DNA from: Mesorhizobium terrae
Lineage (GTDB): Bacteria > Pseudomonadota > Alphaproteobacteria > Rhizobiales > Rhizobiaceae
Direction of reading: 5' to 3'
NCBI RefSeq assembly: GCF_008727715.1
Contig: NZ_CP044218.1
Span: 4,357,501-4,421,500 of the forward strand
DNA length: 64,000 nucleotides
Part shown: positions 1 through 8,372 of the stretch, in pieces
Position numbering within the stretch: the stretch's first letter is position 1
Layout: each line of letters opens with the position of its first letter
Position numbers and translations under genes: made by a program
The notes under the pieces: model-generated
Databases searched by the model: none
What the model saw: the letters and a program-made list of their open reading frames with translations, nothing else
What the model was told of the DNA's origin: nothing

Positions 1-841
1 CGTCGACCGGATCCATCTGGTAGCGCGCGGCAAGCAGGTCGACCATCTGGGCGACGGCTTCCTTGGCGCCGGTCATCAGGTCCGGGCCGATGCCGGTCGT
101 CACCTCATAGCCCTTGGCATCGAGATGGCGTGTCACCGGGCCCGGCGTGGTGAAGCGCGGCGTCTTCAGCCGCGCGTCCTTGACCAGATCGAGCGTGAGC
201 ACGACATCCATCGGGCTTTCGATCGCCGTGCCGCAGACCTCGCCGTCGCCCTGGGCGGCGTGAGTGTCACCGACCGAGAACAGCGCGCCCGCCACTTCCA
301 CCGGGAGGTAGAGCGTGGTGCCGGCGGCAAGGTCGCGGATGTCGAGATTGCCGCCGACGCGGCGCGGCGGCACCACCGAATGCAGACCCTTTTCCGCCGG
401 GGCGTTGCCGATCGTTCCGGCGAACGGCTTGAGCGGCACCCGACCGTTCTTGCCGAACAACGCCGGTTCCAGCGATGTCGGGTCGTATTTCCAGATGGCG
501 AGCGCCGGCTCCTTGAAGTCATCCGCGAGCAGGCCGAAGCCTGGAATGTTCGCCGTCCAGCCGAAGCCGGACGGTTTGAACTGCTCGATGGTGATCTTCA
601 GCGCGTCGCCAGGCTCGGCGCCGTCGACATAGATCGGCCCGGTCACCGGGTTGATCTTGCCGAAGTCGAGCTTGGCGATGTCGGCGACCGTGCTGTCGGG
701 CTGCAACTGGCCGCCGGACGAATCCAGGCAGTTGAACTCGATGGTCGTGCCCGGCTTCACCCGCTCGGCCGGGACAAACGAATTGTCCCAGCCGAAGTGA
801 TGATGGCGCCCGTGGATGGTGTAGTTGCAGTTATTGCACAT
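1..841 (-). CDS. Acetamidase/formamidase family protein (3' part outside window)
   Basis: Hydrolyses short amides such as formamide or acetamide to ammonia and the acid in the FmdA/AmdA family. About 280 residues are visible and the C-terminus lies beyond the window edge. The family signature GDTHAAQGDGEVCGTAIE is present, preceded by the conserved AEPGDALKI-type stretch. The chosen ATG at 841 gives an N-terminus MCNNCNYTIHGRHHHFGWDN and overlaps the last codons of the upstream solute-binding protein gene by 11 bp, so the two are probably translationally coupled. It is the last visible gene of an operon headed by AmiC/AmiR-like regulators, which suits an amide-induced catabolic enzyme. The exact amide is unknown. 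The cysteine/histidine-rich first 15 residues are unusual and may be a lineage feature. Confidence 0.85.
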   Translation of the reverse strand, partial: MCNNCNYTIHGRHHHFGWDNSFVPAERVKPGTTIEFNCLDSSGGQLQPDSTVADIAKLDFGKINPVTGPIYVDGAEPGDALKITIEQFKPSGFGWTANIPGFGLLADDFKEPALAIWKYDPTSLEPALFGKNGRVPLKPFAGTIGNAPAEKGLHSVVPPRRVGGNLDIRDLAAGTTLYLPVEVAGALFSVGDTHAAQGDGEVCGTAIESPMDVVLTLDLVKDARLKTPRFTTPGPVTRHLDAKGYEVTTGIGPDLMTGAKEAVAQMVDLLAARYQMDPVD

Positions 842-2474
842 CGTTTACATACACATAGTCGTAGTTGATCGGGATATGGACCGGGTCGACATAGAGCTTG
901 TCGTCGCCGCCCATGCGCGGGGAGCGCATGGTGAAGCGCTGCTCGTTGAAGACCGGCGCCCAGGGCGCGTCTTCCATGACCTTGGAGTAGATTTCGCCCC
1001 ACAGCTTGTAGCGCTCGTCGGCCTTGGCCGGATCGACGATGGAATCGGCTTTCGCCGCCTTGGCGTCGAGGTCCTTGTTGCAATACCAGGCCCAGTTCCA
1101 GCCGCCGGCGACGGCGCCGCCGCAGCCGAGGATCGGGCCGTAGAAGTTCGACGGATCGGGGAAGTCGGCGATCCACGCCATGCCGCCCGACCAGATCATC
1201 GGCGCGCCGGCCTTGTCGCCACCGGCGGCGATGACATTGGCCTGCGCCAGCGACTGGATCGAAGCCTTGATGCCGATGGCGGCCAGATCCTGCTGGATCG
1301 CCTGGGCGATGCGCGGGTTCGGGTCGGTGTTCATGACGAAGAGCTGCGTTTCGAAACCGTCCGGGTGGCCGGCTTCGGCGAGCAGCGCCTTGGCCTTGGC
1401 GACATCGTATTTATAACCGGCGAAACTCTTGTCGTAGCCCGGCATCGACGGCGGCAATGGCTGGTTGGCCGGCACCGCGCGGTTGTTGATGATCTTGACG
1501 ACGCGTTCCTTGTTGATGGCCATGTTGACGGCCTGGCGCACCTTCACATTGTCGAAGGGAGCCATGGTGGTGTTCATGGTGACGTAGCCGGTCTGCAACT
1601 GGCCGCCTTCGACGACGCGTGCCTTCTGGGCGGGGTCTGCCATCACTTCCTGGAACTTGGCCGGCGGGATGCCGTCGCCGGGCACGTCGACCTCGCCCTT
1701 CTGCAGGCGCAGCAGCGCCACGATCGGCTCCTGGCCGATTTCGAAGGTGATCTTGTCGAGATAAGGCAGGCCCTTGTGCCAGTAGTCGGGGTTGCGCTCG
1801 AAGACGAGGCGCTGGCCGAGCGTCCATTCGGCGAGCTTGTAGGCACCGGTGCCGACAGGATGCTTGCCGAAATCGGCGCCGTATTTCTCCACCTCTTCCT
1901 TCGGCACGACATGGCTGAAATTGATCGCCATCACATGCAGGAAGGTGGCATCGGGCCGCGACAGCTCGATCTTGACGGTCGAAGGATCGACGACGGTAAC
2001 ACCCGCCAGGCCGGTCGCCTTGCCGGCGGCGACATCCTCGTAACCCTTGATCGAGGCGAAGAAGCCGGCACCCGGGCTCTGGGTCTTCGGGTTGGTGACA
2101 CGGTCGAGCGAATATTTCACGTCGTCGGCCGTCATTTCGCGGCCATTGTGGAATTTCACGCCCTTGCGCAGCTTGAAGGTGAAGGTGGTGCCGTCCGGCG
2201 AGATCTCGTAGCTCTCGGCGAGCTCCGGCCGCAGCTTGGTGGTGCCGGGCTCGTAGTCCATCAGCCCGTCGAACAGGCTCTTGATCATCGACCAGTTCTG
2301 CCAGTCGTAGCCGATGGCCGGGTCGAGCGTGGCGACATCGTCCTTGTAGGTGATGGTGATGGCGCCGCCCTGCTTGGCGTTCGGGTCGAGCTTCTCCTCG
2401 GCGGAGGCCGGCGCAAGGCCGAGCATCAGCGCCAGCGCCGACGCTGCTACGGTTGAGGCCAGGTATTTTCTCAT
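831..2474 (-). CDS. ABC transporter solute-binding protein, family 5 (peptide/nickel type)
   Basis: A 547-residue periplasmic solute-binding protein of the SBP_bac_5 (DppA/OppA) family. A signal peptide is seen at residues 1-25 (MRKYLASTVAASALALMLGL, then an Ala-x-Ala site). The family-typical PELAESYEISPDGTTFTFKL region follows, with FHNGREMTADDVKYSLDR a little later. Length is normal for the family. It follows dppB by 37 bp and overlaps the start of the amidase gene. Because the operon begins with AmiC/AmiR homologues and ends in an amidase, the ligand is more likely an amide or small amidated compound than a peptide. That is inference from context. No ATPase gene is visible between this gene and the window edge. 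Confidence 0.9.
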   Translation of the reverse strand: MRKYLASTVAASALALMLGLAPASAEEKLDPNAKQGGAITITYKDDVATLDPAIGYDWQNWSMIKSLFDGLMDYEPGTTKLRPELAESYEISPDGTTFTFKLRKGVKFHNGREMTADDVKYSLDRVTNPKTQSPGAGFFASIKGYEDVAAGKATGLAGVTVVDPSTVKIELSRPDATFLHVMAINFSHVVPKEEVEKYGADFGKHPVGTGAYKLAEWTLGQRLVFERNPDYWHKGLPYLDKITFEIGQEPIVALLRLQKGEVDVPGDGIPPAKFQEVMADPAQKARVVEGGQLQTGYVTMNTTMAPFDNVKVRQAVNMAINKERVVKIINNRAVPANQPLPPSMPGYDKSFAGYKYDVAKAKALLAEAGHPDGFETQLFVMNTDPNPRIAQAIQQDLAAIGIKASIQSLAQANVIAAGGDKAGAPMIWSGGMAWIADFPDPSNFYGPILGCGGAVAGGWNWAWYCNKDLDAKAAKADSIVDPAKADERYKLWGEIYSKVMEDAPWAPVFNEQRFTMRSPRMGGDDKLYVDPVHIPINYDYVYVNDVQ

Positions 2475-2511
2475 GTGAGGTTCCCTTCTTCTTGGTTGTG
2501 GGTTGCTAAGG

Positions 2512-3432
2512 TCAGCGCAATTTGATGCGCGGATCGATGAATGGGGCGACGATGTCGGCGAGCAGATTGCCGAGCACGATGGCGCAGGCTGAAACCAGCG
2601 TCACACCCATGATGATCGGGATGTCGACGCGCTGGATCGCCTGCCAGGCGAGCTGGCCGATGCCGGGCCAGCCGAACACGCTCTCCACCACGACGATGCC
2701 GCTCATGAACAGGCCGATGTCGATGCCGATCATGGCGACGACCGGCAGGATGGCATTGGGCAGCGCATGGCGGAACAGGATGGCGCCGCGGGCCAGGCCC
2801 TTGGCGCGGGCGGTGCGGATATAATCCTGGCGCAGCACGTCGATCATCGATGAGCGCATCATGCGCGAATACCAGCCAGCGCCGAGTATGCCGAGCGTCA
2901 GCGATGGCAGCACCATATGCCGCCAGGTGCCGTAACCGCCGATCGGGAACCAGCCGAGCTGGACGGCGAAGACATAAAGCAGCAACAGGCCGACCACGAA
3001 CTGCGGCGCCGATACGCCGATGAAGGAGCCGACCATCAGCGTCTGGTCGGTGACGCTGCCGCGCTTCACTGCGGCGATCAGGCCCATGGTCAGTCCGAGC
3101 GCCACTTCGCACAGGATGGCGCCGACCATCAAAAGCAGGCTGGCCGGCAGCCGCGCGACGATCAGTTCGGTGACCTCCGAGCGCTGAATATAGGAGCGGC
3201 CGAGATCGCCGGAGACGAGATTGGTGAGGTAGCGCCAGTATTGCACGACGAAAGGCTGGTCGAGGCCGAGCTGCTGGCGGATGCTTTCCACCGTCTGCGG
3301 CGTGGCGCTGCGCCCGGCGATCTGCCGCACGGGATCGGCCGGCAACAGGTAGAGCAGGGCGAAGGTGATGATGGAAACGCCAAGCAGGATGAGGACAGCC
3401 TGCATCAGGCGGCGGGTGAGATAGGCGATCAT
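2512..3432 (-). CDS. ABC transporter permease, DppB/OppB type
   Basis: A 306-residue inner-membrane permease of the binding-protein-dependent transport family, DppB subtype. The N-terminus MIAYLTRRLMQAVLILLGVS is the usual first transmembrane segment. The EAA-loop region lies around ARAKGLARGAILFRHALPNA and the C-terminus reads DIVAPFIDPRIKLR. Length matches DppB proteins. The start at 3432 shares an ATGA overlap with the stop of the dppC-like gene, which indicates coupled translation. It should pair with the next-upstream permease and the solute-binding protein encoded downstream. Confidence 0.9.
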   Translation of the reverse strand: MIAYLTRRLMQAVLILLGVSIITFALLYLLPADPVRQIAGRSATPQTVESIRQQLGLDQPFVVQYWRYLTNLVSGDLGRSYIQRSEVTELIVARLPASLLLMVGAILCEVALGLTMGLIAAVKRGSVTDQTLMVGSFIGVSAPQFVVGLLLLYVFAVQLGWFPIGGYGTWRHMVLPSLTLGILGAGWYSRMMRSSMIDVLRQDYIRTARAKGLARGAILFRHALPNAILPVVAMIGIDIGLFMSGIVVVESVFGWPGIGQLAWQAIQRVDIPIIMGVTLVSACAIVLGNLLADIVAPFIDPRIKLR

Positions 3433-4337
3433 GCCCGCCCCCTCTGGGTGGGGTCGAGAATGTCGCGCAGTGCGTCGCCGACCAGGTTGAAAGCGAGCGC
3501 CAGCGCCAGGATCGCCGCGCCCGGGAAGAAGACCAGCCAGGGAGCGGCCTGGAAGTAGGTCTGGTTCTCGAAGATGATGTTGCCCCACGAGGCCGTGGGC
3601 GGCTGCACGCCGATGCCGAGATAAGACAGCGTGGCTTCCAGAAGCACGGTGGTCGAGATGCCGAGCGTGCCCCAGACGATGATGGTGGGCAGAAGATGCG
3701 GCAGGATGTGGCGGAACAGGATGCGCGGCGTGCTGGCGCCGATGGTGCGCTCGGCGTCGATGAATTCGCGCTCGGCCAGAGAACTGGTTTCGGTGAAGAC
3801 GACACGCGCCGTCTGCACCCAGTTCACCAGCGCGATCACCATGGCGACGATCCACAGGCTGGGCTGGAAGACGGCGGCCAGGCAGATGGCGAGCAGAAGT
3901 GCGGGGAAAGCCATCATCAGGTCGGTGAAACGCATCAGCGCGCCGCCGATCCAGCCGCGGAAATAGCCGGCGGTAACCCCGACCAGCGTGCCGATGATCA
4001 AGGCCGCGCCATTGGCGACGACGCCGATGATGAGCGAGGTGCGCGCGCCGTAGAGGATACGGGTCAACAGGTCGCGGCCGAGCAGGTCCGTGCCCAGCCA
4101 GAAAGCGGCGTTGGGCGGCAGCGGTGAGCCTTCCAGCGTCAGGCCGTCGAACAGCTGTTCGTTGGGATTATAGGCGGTCAGCCACGGCGCGAAGACAGCG
4201 CCGGCGACGGTGAGGGCGATGATGATGAGGCCGATGACGGCGAGCGGCCGCTTCAACAGCCGGCCGAGCACGCCGGCGCGACGTTTTGCAATCACGGGCG
4301 CGGCGAGCGGCGCGTCAGGCGCGATGGGACTGGTCAA
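3429..4337 (-). CDS. ABC transporter permease, DppC/OppC type
   Basis: A 302-residue inner-membrane permease of the DppC subtype. A cytoplasmic N-terminal stretch is followed by a transmembrane segment around residues 31-53. The family LGTDLLGRDLLTRILYGART motif is present, as is the EAA loop near DAERTIGASTPRILFRHILP. Gene order dppC then dppB is the reverse of the classical dppBCDF layout. It overlaps the 3' end of the ANTAR regulator gene by 23 bp and overlaps dppB by 4 bp. Confidence 0.9.
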   Translation of the reverse strand: MTSPIAPDAPLAAPVIAKRRAGVLGRLLKRPLAVIGLIIIALTVAGAVFAPWLTAYNPNEQLFDGLTLEGSPLPPNAAFWLGTDLLGRDLLTRILYGARTSLIIGVVANGAALIIGTLVGVTAGYFRGWIGGALMRFTDLMMAFPALLLAICLAAVFQPSLWIVAMVIALVNWVQTARVVFTETSSLAEREFIDAERTIGASTPRILFRHILPHLLPTIIVWGTLGISTTVLLEATLSYLGIGVQPPTASWGNIIFENQTYFQAAPWLVFFPGAAILALALAFNLVGDALRDILDPTQRGRA

Positions 4338-4920
4338 CGCCGCCCTCCTGTTCGGTCATGGCGACAACGCGCCGGGCAGCTTCTTCAAGGGTAACCTGCC
4401 AGCTCATGGCGAGCGAACGCAGCTGCGCATAGGCACGCTCGTCGTCGATGCCCTGGCTGGTCAGTGCGGCGACGGCGCGCACGATGGTCTGGCGCTCGGC
4501 GACGCGGGCTTGCAACGTGGCGATCTCATCGGCGAGCTGGCGCCGCGCGGCGAAACTCTGGCGCGCGATCAACAGCGCTGAATAGACGCCCGAATTGCCG
4601 ACGGGCTTCAGAAGCTGGGCGTCGGCATTGTGCGACAATGCCCATTCGATGCGGCCCGGCGCTTCGGAGCCGATCAGCGCGATGATCGGCATCGGCGCTT
4701 CGCCGGGCGCCCATGGGAACTGCTCGTCGAAACCGAGGTCGACGTCGAAGAAGACGAAGTCGGCGCCGAGCGCCTCCGGCGGCAGTTCCGGCCAGCAATC
4801 GGTGGCGGCCAGGCCGATGGCGGAAAGCTGGCGCATGATGGCGGTCAGGTTTGCATGCGGCCGATGCAACACGAAGGCCTTGGCGCCGCCGAGAATGGGA
4901 ATGCGGGCGGCGCGTTTCAT
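4315..4920 (-). CDS. AmiR-like antitermination regulator with ANTAR domain
   Basis: A 201-residue AmiR/NasR-type protein. Residues about 10-125 form a receiver-like fold without a convincing phosphoacceptor pattern. Residues about 130-195 form a coiled coil plus ANTAR helices (TIVRAVAALTSQGIDDERAY then AQLRSLAMSWQ). ANTAR proteins bind tandem RNA hairpins and prevent formation of a leader terminator. In Pseudomonas, AmiR is held inactive by AmiC and released by amides. Here the gene directly follows an AmiC homologue with a 4-bp overlap, the same pairing. An intrinsic terminator sits in the leader of this operon, so autoregulation of the whole operon by antitermination is the simplest reading. 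Not phosphorylation-controlled, by analogy with AmiR. Confidence 0.88.
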   Translation of the reverse strand: MKRAARIPILGGAKAFVLHRPHANLTAIMRQLSAIGLAATDCWPELPPEALGADFVFFDVDLGFDEQFPWAPGEAPMPIIALIGSEAPGRIEWALSHNADAQLLKPVGNSGVYSALLIARQSFAARRQLADEIATLQARVAERQTIVRAVAALTSQGIDDERAYAQLRSLAMSWQVTLEEAARRVVAMTEQEGGVDQSHRA

Positions 4921-6053
4921 GACACCACCTTCAGCTTGCGGCCGCCGAAGACCTTGGCACGGTCGTAACGCGACAGGTAAGGATCGGGCGCGACTGCCTT
5001 AGTGGTGCTGACTTTTTCAAAACCGTCGCCGGCGATGCGGCCGATCTCGACGGGCAGGGTGGCATGCTGGGTCTGCGGATCGATGCTGATCGCGCCGAAC
5101 GGCGTTTCGAAGCTGCGGCGCGTGAAGGCGGCGGCCAGGTCGCTCCCGCCGTTGCCGTTCTCGGACGCCAGGATTGCGGCAAGGACCTTGACCGAGGCAT
5201 AGGCCGAAGCCTGGAACGACGAGGGCCGTGTTACAGCATCTTGTCCCTGCGACATCAGCCACGGCTCCCTGACCGAGGCGTCGTGGAAATAGGGGCCGGC
5301 GGAGAGATGGCCGTTGCCGGCCGCGCCGATTGCCGGCAATTCGCATTCGGTCAGGTTGCAGGAGATGATCGGGCAGTGCTGCGGCGTGAAATAGTCATCC
5401 TGCCGCAACAGTTCCGCATAGGCCTGGAAGAAGGCGTAGGAGGAAGGGCCGATCAGATTGTTGAGGATGAAATTCGGCCGCGTCGCGCGGATTTCCTCGA
5501 TGAGCCGCGCCACATCGGTCTCGCCGAGCGGCAGGTAACGTTCGCCCAGAACGCGACCGCCGGCATCGGCGATCAGGTCACGCGCGACCCGGTTGGTCTC
5601 CCAGCCCCAGATGTAGTTGGAGCCGGTCAGGAAGCCGTTGGCGCCGAACAGCGGCACGACATGGCCGAGCAGCGGCACCAGATGCTGGTTCGGGCAGGCA
5701 TGCATGTAGACGACATGCTCGTTGGCCTCGAACCCTTCATAGGGGCAGGCGTACCAGAGTATGCCGTCGGCTTTTTCCAGAGCCGGAATGATCTCCTTGC
5801 GGCTCCAGGAGGTGACGCCGCCGATGATGTGGCGGGCGTCGCTGTTGCGCAGGATGTCTTCGGCCAGTGTCGCATAGCGGTCGGCATTGCCTTGCGGGTC
5901 GCGTTCGATGGCGATGAATTCGATCGGAGAGGACGGATCGGCATTGATCGCCGCAACCGCCTGCATCGCGCCGCGATGGCAGGCTTCGGAAACGAGACGG
6001 TAATTCCCGGAACGGGAATAAAGAATGCCGATCTCGACGCGGCGCTTCGCCAA
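4917..6053 (-). CDS. AmiC-like amide-sensing regulator (type I periplasmic-binding fold, cytoplasmic)
   Basis: A 378-residue protein of the AmiC / urea-amide binding family (Peripla_BP type I fold). It begins directly with the first beta-strand (RRVEIGILYSRSGNY) and has no signal peptide, so it should act in the cytoplasm as AmiC does rather than as a transport protein. AmiC-like stretches include GGVTSWSRKEIIPALEK, WYACPYEGFE and GSNYIWGWE. The start is a TTG at 6053 preceded by a GGGGGGAAG ribosome-binding site. No ATG lies at a sensible position. It is first in the operon, 4 bp overlapped with the AmiR-like gene. In Pseudomonas, AmiC sequesters AmiR until acetamide binds. The same control is inferred here. 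Confidence 0.85.
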   Translation of the reverse strand: MAKRRVEIGILYSRSGNYRLVSEACHRGAMQAVAAINADPSSPIEFIAIERDPQGNADRYATLAEDILRNSDARHIIGGVTSWSRKEIIPALEKADGILWYACPYEGFEANEHVVYMHACPNQHLVPLLGHVVPLFGANGFLTGSNYIWGWETNRVARDLIADAGGRVLGERYLPLGETDVARLIEEIRATRPNFILNNLIGPSSYAFFQAYAELLRQDDYFTPQHCPIISCNLTECELPAIGAAGNGHLSAGPYFHDASVREPWLMSQGQDAVTRPSSFQASAYASVKVLAAILASENGNGGSDLAAAFTRRSFETPFGAISIDPQTQHATLPVEIGRIAGDGFEKVSTTKAVAPDPYLSRYDRAKVFGGRKLKVVS

Positions 6054-6063
6054 TGCTTCCCCC

Positions 6064-6106
6064 CAAAACGAAAATGCCCCGCAGCCACCGCGATCGGGCG
6101 GGGCAT
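6064..6106 (-). terminator. Intrinsic terminator in the leader of the amide operon
   Basis: A perfect 9-bp stem (ATGCCCCGC, 6106-6098 paired with 6082-6074 on the minus strand) with a 15-nt loop is followed on the minus strand by TTTTCGTTTT. It lies between a candidate promoter (6154-6181) and the TTG start of the amiC-like gene, so it would stop transcription before the operon unless antiterminated. It may also end transcripts of gor, whose stop codon lies 117 bp upstream. Two short hairpins precede it on the same strand: CCGGC/GCCGG around a 7-nt loop and GGCA/TGCC around a 4-nt loop. Confidence 0.75.
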
Positions 6107-6153
6107 ACGAGGCACGCTTGCCGTCCGGCTAACGAGGCCGGTATTTTGTCCCT

Positions 6154-6181
6154 AAACTATCCTGTGCCGGCCGGCAGTCAA
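6154..6181 (-). promoter_or_regulatory. Candidate sigma-70 promoter of the amide operon
   Basis: On the minus strand, TTGACT (6181-6176) is separated by 16 nt from TAGTTT (6159-6154). The -35 box matches the consensus at five of six positions, the -10 box at three. It would give a leader of roughly 95 nt that contains tandem hairpins and the intrinsic terminator before the first gene. Confidence 0.45.
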
Positions 6182-6222
6182 GCGCGAAAGCGCGCAATCC
6201 CAATGGAACGGCTTTCGGAAGG

Positions 6223-7614
6223 CTAATCGAGCCTCACGCAGTCTTTGACGCGATAGGTCGGCTTGTACATCGTGACCAGCTCCTCGGCCGCCGTCGGATG
6301 TACGGCCATGGTGCGGTCGAAATCGTCCTTGGTCAGCCCGGCCTTGATCGGGATGCCGAGAAGCTGCGCCATCTCGCCGGCGTCGGGGCCGAGGATATGG
6401 GCGCCGAGCACCTTGCGGCTCGCAGCGTCCACCACCAGCTTCATCAGCATCTTCTCCTGACGCCCGGAAAGCGTGTGGCGCATCGGCCGGAACGAGGCGC
6501 GGTAAATCTCCAGTTCGGCAAACCGCTTGGCTGCCTCATCCTCGGACAGGCCGACCGTGCCGATCTCGGGCTGCGAGAACACGGCGGTGGCAATCGTCTC
6601 GTGGTCGGGCGCGGTCGGGTTGTTCTTGAAGGCGGTCTCGACGAAACACATGGCTTCGTGGATGGCGACGGGTGTCAGCTGGACGCGGTCGGTGACATCG
6701 CCAACCGCCCAGATGTTGTCGACATTGGTGCGCGAATAGCGGTCGACGACGATGGCGCCGTTCTTCGCCGTTTTCACGCCCGCCGCCTCCAGGCCGAGAT
6801 TTTCGGTGTTGGGCTGGCGGCCGATCGCGAGCATGAACTGGTCGACGGTCAGTACTTCGCCGCCGGTCACGCGCACGTCGAGCCGGCCGTCTGGTCGCCG
6901 TTCCACTCCTTCGGAAACCGCGTGGGTGAGAATGCGGATACCCTTCGCCTCCATGGTTTCGTGCAGGGCGCGCCGCAGATCCATGTCGAAGCGGCTGAGG
7001 ATCTCGGCGCCGCGATAGATCAGCGTCGTCTCGACGCCAAGGCCGTGGAAGATGTTGGCGAATTCGACGGCGATGTAGCCGCCGCCGCCGATGGCGATCG
7101 CCTTCGGCAGTTCCGCCAGGTGAAAGGCCTCGTTGGAGGTGATGCAATGTTCGTGGCCGGGCAGTGCGCGGTGCTCGGTCGGGCGGCCGCCGGTGGCGAT
7201 CAGGATCTGGTCGGCGGTGACGGTGCGGTTCTCCGCCTCAAGCCGGATCGTGTGGCGGTCGATCAGCGTGGCACGCGTCTGCAGGGTTTCGCCGCCGGCG
7301 CCCTGCACATTCTTGCGGTAGAGACCTTCGAGCCTGGCGATCTCGCGATCCTTGTTGGCGATCAGGGTCGGCCAGTCGAAGCTTGCCTGCGGCACGGTCC
7401 AGCCATAGCCAGCCGCGTCCTCGAAATGTTCGGGAAACTGCGAGGCGTAGACGAACAGCTTCTTGGGAACGCAGCCGCGGATGACGCAGGTGCCGCCGAA
7501 ACGGTATTCCTCGGCGATGCCGACCTTCTTGCCGAGGGCCGCCGCGACGCGGGCCGCGCGCACCCCGCCGGAACCGCCGCCGATGACGAAGAGGTCGTAG
7601 TCGTAAGCGCTCAT
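6223..7614 (-). CDS. gor: Glutathione-disulfide reductase
   Basis: A 463-residue flavoenzyme that reduces oxidised glutathione with NADPH in the cytoplasm. The FAD dinucleotide-binding motif GGGSGG lies at residues 12-17. The redox-active disulfide is Cys43/Cys48 in GGTCVIRGCVPKKL. A second nucleotide-binding loop IAIGGGYIAVE-like is seen mid-protein, and the C-terminal catalytic His lies in VHPTAAEELV. Length is standard. It is 115 bp downstream of the DUF2059 gene and rpiA on the same strand, but a terminator separates it from DUF2059, so it may have its own promoter. Confidence 0.97.
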   Translation of the reverse strand: MSAYDYDLFVIGGGSGGVRAARVAAALGKKVGIAEEYRFGGTCVIRGCVPKKLFVYASQFPEHFEDAAGYGWTVPQASFDWPTLIANKDREIARLEGLYRKNVQGAGGETLQTRATLIDRHTIRLEAENRTVTADQILIATGGRPTEHRALPGHEHCITSNEAFHLAELPKAIAIGGGGYIAVEFANIFHGLGVETTLIYRGAEILSRFDMDLRRALHETMEAKGIRILTHAVSEGVERRPDGRLDVRVTGGEVLTVDQFMLAIGRQPNTENLGLEAAGVKTAKNGAIVVDRYSRTNVDNIWAVGDVTDRVQLTPVAIHEAMCFVETAFKNNPTAPDHETIATAVFSQPEIGTVGLSEDEAAKRFAELEIYRASFRPMRHTLSGRQEKMLMKLVVDAASRKVLGAHILGPDAGEMAQLLGIPIKAGLTKDDFDRTMAVHPTAAEELVTMYKPTYRVKDCVRLD

Positions 7615-7670
7615 GGCTGGTTCCGGTCCGTTACAGAAAGCGGTCTCAGAGGTAGGCGTCGAATCGCCAA

Positions 7671-7696
7671 AAGAAAAGCCCGGCTGTCGCCGGGCT
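7671..7696 (-). terminator. Intrinsic terminator after the DUF2059 gene
   Basis: An 8-bp perfect stem (AGCCCGGC/GCCGGGCT, 7677-7684 with 7689-7696, 4-nt loop) is followed on the minus strand by TTTTCTTTT. It lies 33 bp downstream of the DUF2059 stop codon. Confidence 0.8.
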
Positions 7697-7728
7697 CTTG
7701 ATCCAATCGATTGTCGAAGACGGCGCGA

Positions 7729-8352
7729 TCAGTTGGCGCTGCCATCCGCGGGTGCCGCGCCATCGGCCGGAGCAGCACCATCGGCGGGTGCGGCGCCGTC
7801 AGCCGGGGCGGCGGCATTGTTGTCGGCCGGAGCAGGCGCCGGCGCCTTGGCACCAGCGGCCGCCTGAAGCGCTTCGCCAACCTGCATGGCGAGGTCACGG
7901 GCGACGCCGTTCTGCCAGATGTCGGCGGCCTTCATCAGTTCGCGCGTGACGATCGGGCCGCTGTCGAGCAGCTTCTTGCCGCTCTCCGACTGGTAGAAGG
8001 TGGCGATGCTGTTCAGGTCCTGTTCGGAAAACACCTTGGCGTAGGCGATCGCGGCTTCCTTCTCGAGGTCGGCGCGGCGCGAGGCCAGCGCCAGTGCCTT
8101 GGCGTTCACCGTGTTGGTGATCAGTTCCTGCAGGTCGGGGTTCTTCTGGATGAGCTGCGCCTGCAGCGCGGCTGCCGCCTGCGGCAGGATGTTGTCGAAC
8201 GGGTCGGTCGCGTGGATGGCGGCGACCGCGGCGCGGGCTGCCTTCATGTGCGATTCGGAAACTTCCTGCGCGAAGGACGGCGCGGAAAAAGCGACGATGG
8301 CCGTGGCCGCCAGCATGACGGAAAGGCGGCGGACCCGTTTATGCAACATCAT
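7729..8352 (-). CDS. Exported DUF2059 domain protein
   Basis: A 207-residue predicted periplasmic protein. A signal peptide covers about residues 1-28 (cleavage after SFAQ). Residues about 90-150 hold the helical DUF2059 domain (KVFSEQDLNSIATFYQSESG then KKLLDSGPIV). The last 40 residues are low complexity, with tandem copies of the hexapeptide GAAPAD and no predicted fold. DUF2059 function is unknown. It starts 20 bp after the rpiA stop codon, so the two are very probably cotranscribed. Similar rpiA-DUF2059-gor gene orders occur in related Rhizobiales. Confidence 0.85.
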   Translation of the reverse strand: MMLHKRVRRLSVMLAATAIVAFSAPSFAQEVSESHMKAARAAVAAIHATDPFDNILPQAAAALQAQLIQKNPDLQELITNTVNAKALALASRRADLEKEAAIAYAKVFSEQDLNSIATFYQSESGKKLLDSGPIVTRELMKAADIWQNGVARDLAMQVGEALQAAAGAKAPAPAPADNNAAAPADGAAPADGAAPADGAAPADGSAN

Positions 8353-8372
8353 GATCGGTAAGACTCCCTTGT

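Noticed and set aside
825..2456. A 543-codon plus-strand frame opposite the solute-binding protein
   Set aside because: The minus-strand protein has a signal peptide and clear family motifs; the plus-strand frame has no recognisable motif.
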